Origin: Budorcas taxicolor
Lineage: Eukaryota; Chordata; Mammalia; Artiodactyla; Bovidae
Assembly: GCF_023091745.1 (NCBI RefSeq)
Contig: NC_068926.1
Location: forward strand, 69,376,001-69,440,000
Length of the DNA stretch: 64,000 nt
Direction of reading: 5' to 3'
Under the pieces are notes generated by a model. That model was given only the letters and a program-made list of their open reading frames with translations. It was not told the DNA's origin and did not search any database. This document shows positions 46,401 to 53,938 of the stretch, piece after piece. The stretch's first letter is position 1; each line of letters starts with the position of its first letter. Position numbers and translations under genes: made by a program.

Positions 46401-49400
46401 CTGATGAAACGTGATCAGGTCTGTCCAGCACTTAGCATCATGCCTGCTGTACAGCACTCAGCACGCCCTGGCCACCATTGTTATTCATTAGGGCGAGACC
46501 CGGAGGAGATAGTGCCTGCCGGAGAGGGGAGAAGCCCCGCACCCTGTTTCCATGGCAATACCACCTGTTCTGAACTATCCCACAGATGTCTCTGTCTCTG
46601 TACTTGTCCACACCACCGCCCCAAACCTCAGATCCTGTGTCCTCCCCCGCAGCCCAGGCAACCTCAGTCTCTACCACCCCCTCCTCACAGATGCTCTGTG
46701 GTCTGGCTCCCCGGGGAGGAGAGCTGTGCTTGTTAGCGAGCTGTCGGGTCCTGAGGGAGAAGGCGGCATACCTTGTGCTGCAGCAGGCATCAGGTGTAGC
46801 GCCAGCCCAGACACTGTCGTCCTCGGGGCATAAAGCACTTTGTCCATGCAGGCCTGAGTTTCTTTATTTTAAAGGACAGGGAAGCTGAGGTATAGAGAGG
46901 TATACTGTCCCACAGTGTAGCGTGTGTAGACACCAAGAGTCAGATATAGGCAAGAAATGGGGCAGGATCTCGTGACCACAGTCTACCCTAGAGATGGTCA
47001 CGTGACAGAGGAGAGAGCATGGTCCCGGACCCAGGAAGTCATTGGCCCAAGCCCAGGAGCAGAGCCCAGCCCATTTTCCATTACTGCCCACTGCCTCTCT
47101 GTAGTACCACGTAGGACCATGAACTCTTTAACATAATCAGGCTTAGGTTTGCAAATCCCAGATTTTAGTTCCTTGTGGATACGTTGTCAGATGGAGTGTT
47201 TACCTGCCTGCGGGGCCTTGACTGGGAGCTTTTTATCGTCCGTTCTCAGGAGGCACAGAGCCCTAGCATCCATGCCCCCTGCCCAGGTTTAAAGACAGCG
47301 AGGTGAGGTCAGCTGTTGCCTGGGCCATGGCCGAGGTTAGAGCTGAGCCTATGAGAACCCGATGTTAGGTTACAAGCTCACCTGTGGGAGGTGATGCCTT
47401 GGGGGAACCAGGCAACCCTCTGTAAAGTAAGAGCATAACCACCCAGTGGAGAAATTACAGCTCTGAGTCCAATGGTAGGAGCCCATGAACCCTCCCTGGG
47501 CTGTGCCGGTTATTTCCCAAGTATACTCAAAGTTTGAACTAATTCCACTTTGTTTTCCTCCCAACTAATATATCCTGAGGCCCTGAGTGTAGAGTACTTG
47601 TCTAGGAAAGAATACGATTCAGAAAAAAAAAAAGATCTGAACTCTGTCTGCTGGGAGTGTGCAGTGTGGTCAGAGAGCTGAAACATGTAGGGAGGTTAAA
47701 CAGCCCAGCTGGGCACCAGGGGACCTGGTTTCTGAGTCCAGCTTTGCAAGTAACCCTCCAGGTGTTTTGAGCAACTGCTTCTAAGTAATTAGATGTTGCT
47801 CTTTTTTTCCTTAAAATGAGGGGAGTAGGCTAGATGAGCAGGAGATCTTAATCGGGTCTGTGGCTCCCCAGAGCAGTGCTTTTAAATCTTAAAGACCAAC
47901 CATCTCCCTTTTCTAATAGTATCTAATGTCTCCCCTACTATCCTGAAATAAAATTCATACATGTTATAACCCACCTACACACATAACTGAAAATGTGACG
48001 CACTCTCCTATCTGGAATATAGGGCTTCCCTGGTGGCCCAGACGTTAACAAGAGGCCGTCTGCAGTGCAGCAGACCTGGGCTCGATCCCTGGGCTGGGAG
48101 ATCCCCTGGAGAAGAGAATGGCTACCCACTCCAGTATTCTTGCCTGGAGCATTCTATGGGCAGAGGAGCCTGGTGGGCTACCGTCTATGGGGTTGCATAG
48201 AATTGGACATGACTGAGCAACTAACACTGTCACTTTAATCTGGAATATAAAAGAGAAATTAAGGGACACTAATTGAGACTCTTTCACGAATGAGAGGGCA
48301 CGGTTACCCCCAGCACCTCTCTTCAGAATGGTCACTTTCCTCCTGGGAACCACTGCCCCAGAGGGTCCATGATGGGCTCCGTGGGGTCTGAAATGGTATG
48401 CTGTCAGATTCTCAAGGGGATCAGTTCCCCTACAAAAGTGAAGAAGCCCTAGCCTGGAGGATCTCTGGGGCCTCTACGAGTCCGTGAGTACATAATTAGT
48501 GTCAAAATGAACCACTGCAGTTCATGACCTCCACTTCGCTCAGGCCTGGGCCTAAGAACAGCCCTTTCCTTGTTTCTGAGGGCAGAATGTCATGCTAGGC
48601 AGAGTCGTCTCAGCCCTGGTGCTTGGTCCAAGGAGCTCAAAGACCTCTCCTCTAGCATGACTGACTCTGGCTGCTAAGGCTCTGTCATCCAGGGCAGAGA
48701 GGACGTTTCCTTCTTTCTGGAGGCACCGCTGGTCCTGAAGAAATCTGGCACAGAGAGAAAATTGATGACTGTTATTACTCAGCCCATACCATGAAGAAAA
48801 GGGTGGGCAGTATGTCTGCCCTTGGTCTAAACTATGCATTTTATCCAGGGTCAGAAGAGGGGAAGATTCCATCTCAGGATTAAATACACAGGGTATTTTC
48901 TGGCTGGGAAAAGAGAGAAGACAAGGTGCAGAAAGAGCCGAGCTAGTGTTTTGTTTTCCCACCCTGTTCTTTGGAAGGGGTGTTTGACTGGAATGGAACA
49001 ACTCAAGAAAAGACGGGTTAGATTAAAAGCAGTCTGTTCGTTGGCCAAGGCTTGGAAGCCTCCTCTGCCAACTGCATGCCCATTTTCTCTCTCCCAAGGA
49101 AGTCACTAACAGGTCTTGTGAATTATCCTACCAAATATTTTCCATCCCTTTAGGAGCATTACATGTCTCCATAATATACAGGACATGTGCCCACACATAC
49201 ACATTCACAGGAATTAACATCTGTCATTCAGTGTATATTTGAAGGAGTTTTGACACTGTAAAACTTGTCAGTGTAGGTGGGCCAAATAACAAAGACAAAA
49301 AAAAAAAAAGGTTTTTTTTTGTCATATTAACAAAAGGGGCTTCCCCAGTGGCTCAGCGGTAACAAATCCACCTGCAATGCAGGAGACGTGGGTTCAGTCC

Positions 49401-50535
49401 CTGGGCCGGGAAGATCCCTTGGAGGAGGGCATGGCAGCCCACTCCAATAATCCTGCCTGGAGAATCCCATGGACTGAGGAGCCTGGTGGGCTACAGTCCA
49501 TAGGGTCGCAGAGTTGGATATTAACAAAAATGTTGTAAACAGTCTACAGACTATTCGCCAGTTTGCTTTTTTGGCCTAAGGATATATCGTCAAGAGTTTC
49601 CCTGGTTAATTCTTATGAAGCTCACTTCCTCCTTTTTATCCAGTATAGTATTTCAATAAAAACTTTTAAAGCAGTTCTCCTTTGAACATTTTAGTTTTCC
49701 TCATCTTTTATGATTACAAATAGGGGTGCATTGAGCATCTTTGTCCATTTATCTTTCTGTGGGATAAGTTTCTGGTTCAAAAAGTTTGCCTAAAAAAAAG
49801 GTTGCCTCTTTTACTTTTTTTCAGAAACTGAACAGGATTGGGCTTTCCAGGGCCCAAGTCAGGCAGCAGTGCAGACCAGAAGGAAATTCCAGCTCCATCC
49901 CTTCCTCATTGTGTGACATAGTGACTTCCTTTTTCTATAAAACAAAACTAATGTTGAACTCAAGAGTTATCATGAATAATATGGATTGCCAACCCTTTCC
50001 TGAGTCACAGGAATAGCCGTTGTTACCATTACTAGCACTATATCACTACTATTAAGTATTGCTGCTACTAACTCTGTTCCCCCCTTTCAAGACCCAGTTC
50101 ACCTCTAACTCCTTTAAAAAGTCTTTCTCATGGTTTCAGTCGATAGGGCCCCCTCCTTCCAAGCTGTTAACAGATGTGACTGTCTCTGCCACTTACCTGG
50201 CACTTGGCATGTTCTTTTTTTTTTTTTTCCTCTTCATGAACATCTTGTAACCCACCTAGACTGGGTTTCAGAAGGTTAAGGACCATTGCTTATGCCACCT
50301 TTATCCTCATTACCTTACCACACTGACTTGCTCAGTCAACAAAAATCGCTGTCTCTAAGGCCTGTGGGGACTGCCTGAATGTCTGTCTTTTTGCCTCCCC
50401 TCAGATGTCCTGCGGTTTGACAACACCTACAGTTTCATTCACGCAAAGAAGGTCAGTTTCACTGTGGAGGTCCTGCTTCCAGACAAAGCCTCAGAAGAGA
50501 AGATGCAACAGCTGGGGGCAGTCACCCCGAAGTAA
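28069..50535 (+). CDS. SEC14L2: SEC14L2, SEC14-like lipid-binding protein 2 (complete)
   Basis: Twelve coding exons: 28069-28122, 30377-30452, 35242-35285, 35632-35691, 36231-36419, 39615-39710, 39848-39908, 40318-40401, 44256-44362, 44450-44589, 44737-44906 and 50405-50535 (TAA). All are GT-AG with matching phases, 1212 nt, 403 aa, the same length as the human protein. It is also called tocopherol-associated protein or supernatant protein factor. It is a cytosolic carrier binding alpha-tocopherol and squalene, reported to stimulate squalene epoxidation in cholesterol synthesis. Residues about 1-60 are the CRAL-TRIO N-terminal helices (LRWLRARNF). About 76-249 is the CRAL-TRIO lipid pocket ([29 protein letters not shown]). 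About 252-383 is the GOLD domain ([33 protein letters not shown]). The frame is intact with no damaged motif. The start agrees with [18 protein letters not shown]. Introns 1, 2, 5, 8 and 11 are long and repeat-filled. Confidence 0.97.
28243..28380 (+). repeat. Perfect 23-bp minisatellite, 6 copies
   Basis: Six identical head-to-tail copies of a 23-base unit that begins gcggccgccgc and ends ccgagctgccc, with no mismatch between copies. The array starts 121 bases after exon 1 of SEC14L2, inside intron 1 and the CpG island. Each unit carries three to four CpGs. The unit length is not a multiple of three, so the three frames of each strand rotate through the repeat and stay open. Confidence 0.95.
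28381..29880 (+). other. SEC14L2: SEC14L2 intron 1, first part
   Basis: GC-rich up to about 28480, then ordinary intron. C-rich runs lie at 28910-28938 and 29748-29758. No further exon or named repeat was recognised. Confidence 0.6.
29890..30060 (+). repeat. MIR SINE
   Basis: Clear MIR core: 'ctagctgttgacc', 'cacttaacctctctgagctc', 'gtctgtaaaatgggagcag'. It lies in SEC14L2 intron 1 upstream of exon 2. Confidence 0.75.
30590..30765 (-). repeat. MIR SINE
   Basis: Reverse MIR: 'gacactgaggctcagagagg', 'cacttgccccaggtcgcac', then 'ggctggctcccagccctgtg'. It lies in SEC14L2 intron 2. Confidence 0.65.
31390..31497 (-). repeat. Truncated Bov-tA SINE
   Basis: Only the Bov tail half is present, 'tggtttagttgctaagtcg' through 'gcaagaatactggagtggg'. 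The tRNA-like head is missing. Confidence 0.85.
32100..32245 (-). repeat. MIR-like SINE
   Basis: Reverse MIR core: 'gagaaaactgaggctcagag', 'gggcacacagaaaacg'. It lies in SEC14L2 intron 2. Confidence 0.55.
32390..32524 (-). repeat. CHR-2-like tRNA-derived SINE
   Basis: Reverse copy with 'aaggatctcagttccctgac', B-box complement 'ggtaatcgaacccg' and head 'ctggactgccagggaattcc'. T-rich on the left, matching an A-rich tail. Confidence 0.75.
32530..34280 (+). other. SEC14L2: SEC14L2 intron 2, middle part
   Basis: No exon seen. A weak reverse MIR-like patch lies near 33185-33320 ('cttgtccaaggtcaaacagg'). Nothing else named. Confidence 0.5.
34281..34673 (-). mobile_element. BovB 3' fragment
   Basis: Begins with the ACTGAA-type tail read in reverse (gttcagttcagttcagtcg) and extends about 390 bases into the C-terminal coding part. 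The frame 34434-34622 ([14 protein letters not shown]) is a remnant of the BovB ORF. Confidence 0.92.
35808..36011 (+). repeat. Bov-tA SINE
   Basis: Head 'ccgatggctcagcgtgtgaa', body 'ctccagtattcttgcatgga' and tail 'gcgaagagtgggacacacct'. It lies in SEC14L2 intron 4. Confidence 0.85.
36695..36815 (+). repeat. CHR-2-like tRNA-derived SINE
   Basis: Head 'gacttgcctggcagtccagt', B-box 'gggttcgatccctgg', then an A-rich tail. It lies in SEC14L2 intron 5. Confidence 0.78.
36984..38540 (-). mobile_element. BovB (RTE) LINE, 1.56 kb, 5'-truncated, with 11-bp TSD
   Basis: The longest retroelement in the window, antisense in SEC14L2 intron 5. It is flanked by ttcaatatcag at 36973-36983 and 38541-38551, an exact 11-bp target-site duplication. 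It covers the reverse-transcriptase fingers/palm through the C-terminus and 3' end; full-length BovB is about 3.2 kb, so the 5' half is missing. The sequence between the duplications is continuous BovB, consistent with one retrotransposition event. Confidence 0.95.
36990..38510 (-). pseudogene. BovB ORF2 fragment: reverse transcriptase with one internal stop
   Basis: The frame is open from 38510 to 37362, stops at TGA 37359-37361, and resumes in the same frame to the natural end at 36990. This gives about 507 codons with one stop. The stop sits where related copies in this window read CGA-type sequence (gctgagcgc in the copy at 15690), so CpG decay is a likely cause. Reverse-transcriptase motifs are visible: [32 protein letters not shown] and the catalytic YADD at 37740-37751. 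The N-terminal endonuclease is absent, so the copy cannot move itself. It is not a host gene. Confidence 0.92.
38541..38870 (+). mobile_element. Diverged L1 ORF2 fragment
   Basis: Pieces 'aaaaactaatagaatgaata' and 'gttagaaatcaatatcaaaa' resemble L1 ORF2 sequence. They surround a truncated Bov-tA and form the target into which the 1.56 kb BovB inserted. Old and non-coding. Confidence 0.5.
38608..38732 (-). repeat. Truncated Bov-tA SINE
   Basis: Tail half only: 'ggtttagtcgctaagtcgtg' through 'cgccattgccttctcc'. Confidence 0.85.
40882..41096 (-). repeat. Bov-tA SINE
   Basis: Full-length reverse copy from 'gcatgcgtgtgtgctcagtt' to 'ctttaccgctgagccacctg'. It lies in SEC14L2 intron 8. Confidence 0.9.
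41100..41855 (+). other. SEC14L2: SEC14L2 intron 8, middle part
   Basis: No exon or confidently named repeat between the Bov-tA and BovB copies. Confidence 0.5.
41856..42137 (+). mobile_element. BovB 3' fragment
   Basis: Starts 'gggtcaaccctgaatattca' and ends 'gagtcggacatgacatagtg'. It is in the opposite orientation to the 1.56 kb BovB in intron 5. Confidence 0.9.
42451..42730 (-). repeat. Bov-A2-type dimeric SINE
   Basis: Two related Bov monomers in tandem, 42451-42590 and 42591-42730, each containing 'cagtcgtgtccgac' and 'ttctccaggcaaga' or close variants. They are separated by an 'aagtgaaaagtgaaagtga' linker, the hallmark of Bov-A2. A (CTG)n run at 42452-42466 precedes it. Confidence 0.88.
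42731..44216 (+). other. SEC14L2: SEC14L2 intron 8, last part
   Basis: No exon seen. It ends in an unusually long pyrimidine tract (44217-44253) before exon 9. The rest is unassigned. Confidence 0.5.
45000..45130 (-). repeat. MIR SINE
   Basis: Reverse MIR: 'cataagtgaggaaacctagg', 'gggtgacccagctggttaac', 'aggactcagacctgatgctc'. It lies in SEC14L2 intron 11. Confidence 0.55.
45601..45725 (+). repeat. Bov SINE fragment (+)
   Basis: The tail half of a Bov-tA/Bov-A2 element: 'aatggcaacccactccagta' to 'gagtgacttcacttcacttc'. It pairs with the reverse copy 57 bases downstream. Confidence 0.85.
45783..45962 (-). repeat. Bov-tA SINE (-)
   Basis: Reverse copy from 'aagtgaagtcactcagttgt' to 'cattacaggcagactcttaa'. 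It forms an inverted pair with 45601-45725. Confidence 0.85.
46284..46500 (+). repeat. MIR SINE
   Basis: Forward MIR: 'agacttgaccactgactagt', 'cagtgacttggcctccctga', 'ctacaatggggaccaaattc', 'gcacttagcatcatgcctgc'. Confidence 0.6.
46501..48010 (+). other. SEC14L2: SEC14L2 intron 11, middle part
   Basis: No exon seen. A weak MIR-like patch lies at about 47720-47840. The rest is unassigned. Confidence 0.45.
48022..48238 (+). repeat. Bov-tA SINE with 11-bp TSD
   Basis: Full-length copy starting gggcttccctggtggccc. It is flanked by tctggaatata at 48011-48021 and 48239-48249, an exact target-site duplication. Confidence 0.95.
48250..49323 (+). other. SEC14L2: SEC14L2 intron 11, late part
   Basis: No exon and no confidently named repeat. 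The short frames here have no recognised domains. Confidence 0.45.
49336..49517 (+). repeat. Bov-tA SINE with 12-bp TSD
   Basis: Copy starting ggggcttccccagtggc. It is flanked by atattaacaaaa at 49324-49335 and 49518-49529, an exact duplication. It lies about 900 bases before the terminal SEC14L2 exon. Confidence 0.95.
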
Positions 50536-51997
50536 TGCCTCCGCCCACAGGAGGCTTGGCTCCCTCAGTGTCTCCCCCTCAGTATATGCCCCTTGTAATG
50601 GTCATTTTCCCCAGCATTCAGACACCCAGAAAACCTGGGCTAGAAGAAGGACCTTGGGGCTGGATCTGGGGAGCCTTCATTTGAGAATAAGAAAGACTGG
50701 GAGCGTAGCTGCAGTGGGTCTCCTTGCCTCTCATATTACTAAGGAGTCCCAGGGGTTGGGCACCAAGATAGTATCTGCCTTGTAAACTGTGCCAACTTCA
50801 CCTGTCCAGTGTCAGCTGAGGCAGGAAGGCAGGTGCCATGGGGTGGCGGGGAAGAAATCAGGAAAAAGGGGAGAGATTGAGACCTAACACTTCAGGGAAG
50901 CCAGCTGCAGGGGGTGGGAACTTGCTCCCAAATGAACATGTAAATCTAGATGGTAATGAGGAATAGCAAGGTAGGCAGTTCCCAGAGTTGCGGTGGGGTT
51001 CTGAGGCTCTTCTGCCCTTTGTCTCCGAGGCTGGGCTCTTTTGGCTCTTCCCAGGTCTTGGAAAGTGGCCTGAATCAGCACAGGTCTTCCCCTTTAAGGG
51101 TGAGAGGCAGGCCTCTCCCTCACCTCGAGGAATTCAGCAACCCCTGGGTCCCGCTGGCTGCCTCTGCCTTTTTGATTACGAATGATTGTCAGTGACTCAG
51201 AGCTTCCTGGGACGGTGTGCTTTGGTACCCAGCCACTGTCCTCCGATGAAAACAGAGCGCAGGGACGTCACCTCCCGAGATCCCAGCTCCAGGAAGGGCC
51301 AGAGAGGCTGGTGGTGGGTGCGAGTTCTGAGGCTTCTACCCCTATTTTTAGAGCCGCCAGGCTTTCATCAAGTAACTCTCCATTTGAGCACCCCACCCAA
51401 CAGTGACAGATGGGATCGAGGCAGTGAGGGCGCTGAATCTCCCAGGGTGCCCGACAGCCCACTTCGTGACTGACCTGAGCGAGGCCTTAGCAGTCCCGTC
51501 TCTGGGAGGCACATGGTGGGTGCCGCGGGTTCTCGGTGCCTACTGGGGAGGCTTCCACGGCAGGGGCTCAGGGCAGGCACAGATGGCCTCGCGGGCCCCC
51601 ACCCCCTCCGCCCACGGTGACGAGCGGGGATGGCCACGGTGGGTAGGGGGCGGTTAGGAGTGGCGGGTCGGCGACCAGGGGCTGCAGGTCACAGGCCCTG
51701 CGGGCAGTCACGACCCTTAACGCAGTCCCACGTCTTCCAAACGAACGCCAGGCCCTGGGCTGCACAGAGCCGGGGAAGGCTCCCTGCCCGGGCCCTCACT
51801 GCCCGGGGCATTCCTTCCCCTCAGAAACCCAGGCCCTGGGCCAGCCTGGGGAGATGGTCTGGCCAAGCTGAGGGAGCAGGAGTAGGGGGGAGGCTGGCGC
51901 TGACAGGAGGCCCGAGGCCGCACAGGCCCCAGCCAGACCCTTCAGGAGGACGTCCCGACCTTTGTTTACAACGCTCTGTTAGGAAAAGTAACCGATG

Positions 51998-52003
51998 AAT
52001 AAA
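51998..52003 (+). terminator. SEC14L2: SEC14L2 poly(A) signal
   Basis: First canonical AATAAA after the SEC14L2 stop codon, 1463 bases into the 3' UTR. A 3' UTR of this size fits the roughly 2.7-2.8 kb transcript expected for the gene. Confidence 0.65.
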
Positions 52004-52029
52004 GAATGTTCAAGGCGCAGAGCGTGGAC

Positions 52030-52460
52030 GTCTGCGCCCTGTGCCTCGCTCCTCACACTCCCTCACTAGGGCGAACTTCCGCCTCTGGACCGTAGCGTCT
52101 ACCCGCCAACAAGCGGGGCGCATGCGCAGGAGCCACCTGCTACCCTCGTGTGAGCGCCCCCACGGCCAGCTCGTCCCCAGATTGGCCCGGCCGGTGGGCT
52201 GTCTTCCGCCATCTTTGCTAAGGGCACTAATGGTCCTCCTGATCGCCTTCACGGTCCGGGCGGAGGCCCCGCCTCGCTCCGCGCCGGCTTCTCCGAGCAG
52301 CTACCTAGTGCGGGTCCGGCGAGCGCGCGCAGAGCTTGTGGTGGGCCTGGATTGGGAGGGTGGCGGAGAAGCGACGATCACGTGGCGTTAGGGACCGTCG
52401 CCTAATTCCGTGCAGGCACTACCAGTGTTTCCGGGGCCGGGGATCGCCTTTGGGTCCCGA
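52030..52460. promoter_or_regulatory. Orphan CpG island between SEC14L2 and MTFP1
   Basis: CpG-dense block starting just after the SEC14L2 poly(A) signal and ending about 1.5 kb before the MTFP1 start codon. It contains an NRF1-type palindrome (52118-52127), a YY1-like GCCATCTT (52208-52215) and GC boxes around 52258-52290. No coding exon was found. It could be an alternative or distal MTFP1 promoter, or the promoter of a non-coding transcript; which is unknown. Confidence 0.6.
52118..52127. promoter_or_regulatory. NRF1 binding motif
   Basis: Perfect palindrome GCGCATGCGC, followed by AGG. This is the consensus of NRF1, a regulator of nuclear genes for mitochondrial proteins. It is the only such perfect site I noticed in the window. 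Confidence 0.7.
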
Positions 52461-52599
52461 GCCCAGCTTCCTGCAAGATCCCGCTGACCTGGCTGCCCTG
52501 CGCGATCCTACAATGATAAAGCCTCCCAGGGCTGAAAACAGGGCTCTCAATGGGAGGCTGTGCTCTTTATCTGAAAATAATAAAGCTAATTCTTTAATG

Positions 52600-52960
52600 A
52601 GCGTTTCCTGGGTACCAGGCCACAGCCCTGTGCTTACCTCTTAGCGTTACTGCAAGGATTCAGTGAAACAATAATAGGTGCAGAGGGCTTAGAAAGCCTG
52701 ATGCAAGTGTGCGCTCAGTAAATGTTGGCTGCTTTTCATTTCTTACGGACCTGGCTGACAGTTTGTAGGTGGCACAACTGGGATTTGAAGCCAGGAGTGC
52801 CTGTGTTTAAAGGCTATGCCTTTGTTTGCTGATACCTAACCCCGCTCCCCAAAGGATTCACAGAGCTTTAGTGAAGTGCACTTACTCCTCACGTAGGTAA
52901 ACTGAGGTTCAGGTGGCGAAGAGTTTCCTCTTCAGTGATCAGTAACCCCATGTCCTGTCA
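52600..52960. repeat. MIR-like remnants
   Basis: Two diverged patches: 'aatgagcgtttcctgggtac' with 'gttactgcaaggattcagtg' (52595-52740), and 'taaactgaggttcaggtgg' (52897-52920). Names and edges are tentative. Confidence 0.4.
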
Positions 52961-53127
52961 TTCTGTTCCGCTCATTTCCCTGAAGTCTTGTACCCCAACT
53001 CTTGTTTCCCTGGCCTCATTCCTTTATTGTTCATTCGAGGTCCTGCCCGGAAGGAGGGAAGCCCAGGGAGACCCCGGTGCTTGAGAGCACGGCCCCTGCG
53101 GGGAAGGGTCCCCAGTTCGAGTTCAAG

Positions 53128-53245
53128 CAGTGACTGCTGGGGGTCCAGTGGTTAAAACTCTGCCACACTTCCAATGTAGGGACGCGGGTCCCGTTCCTGG
53201 TTGTGCAACTAAGATCCCACATTCCCCGACACAGAAAAAAAAAGT
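53128..53245 (+). repeat. CHR-2-like tRNA-derived SINE
   Basis: Head 'gggggtccagtggttaaaac' with 'acgcgggtcccgttcctgg' and 'aactaagatcccacattccc', ending in an A-run (53233-53243). Confidence 0.72.
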
Positions 53246-53574
53246 CCAAACATCCACCTCAGTGGGGTTCTCACCGTTCATCCCCCCTGCCTTAGGACCA
53301 TGGGAACTGGAGCCGCGCTGCCTGGAATCAAATGCTGGCTGCACTACTCAGCAGTTTTTTGTCCTAGGGAATTGATCTATTTTTTCTGTCTCTATTCCTC
53401 ACCTGTAAAATGGAGTGGGGTGGGGGTGGGGGAGGCTGGTGGGAAGGTTTAAAAGAACCAATTCATCTACTCTTTAGCCAACCGTCTGGCCGGTAGTAAA
53501 CTCAGCCAGCGATGACTGTAATTAATCCTGGAAATCGTCCCAAGAATAAACCTGTCCTGTTCCTCATGTAACAA

Positions 53575-53685
53575 ATGAATAAAGCGAGGCTCAGAGAGGT
53601 TACAGGCTCTTGCCCAAAGTCACACAGCTGTGCAGCGCAGCATCCCGTATTTGAATCGCCTTTCTTTGGCTCCAACACCACAGTC
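53575..53685 (-). repeat. MIR SINE
   Basis: Reverse MIR: 'agcgaggctcagagaggtta', 'cttgcccaaagtcacacagc', 'ttgaatcgcctttctttggc'. It lies about 250 bases upstream of the MTFP1 start codon. Confidence 0.65.
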
Positions 53686-53774
53686 AGTGGTGGAAGAGGA
53701 TGGTGCCAATCTCTCAACTCCAGAGAAAACCGTGAAGAAAATTAATCTGTAAAACCCAAGCCAGGGAGAGGGGC

Positions 53775-53938
53775 TGCGGTGTGCGGGGGAATTTGCAGAC
53801 GCTCCCTGCTGGCGGGGACAGCACGACCTGTCCTTCAGTCCGGGACCTTCGGCCGGTCCCGCCGCGGCGAACGGGAGAGCTGGTGGAAGCCGACGCGGTA
53901 GAACCTGCAGCAGCGGCTGAGACCCTGGCGGAAGCGCC
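53775..53938 (+). promoter_or_regulatory. MTFP1: MTFP1 proximal promoter and 5' UTR
   Basis: CpG-rich stretch immediately before the ATG at 53939, with no TATA box. The start context is aagcgccATGt. The exact transcription start was not determined. Confidence 0.55.
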
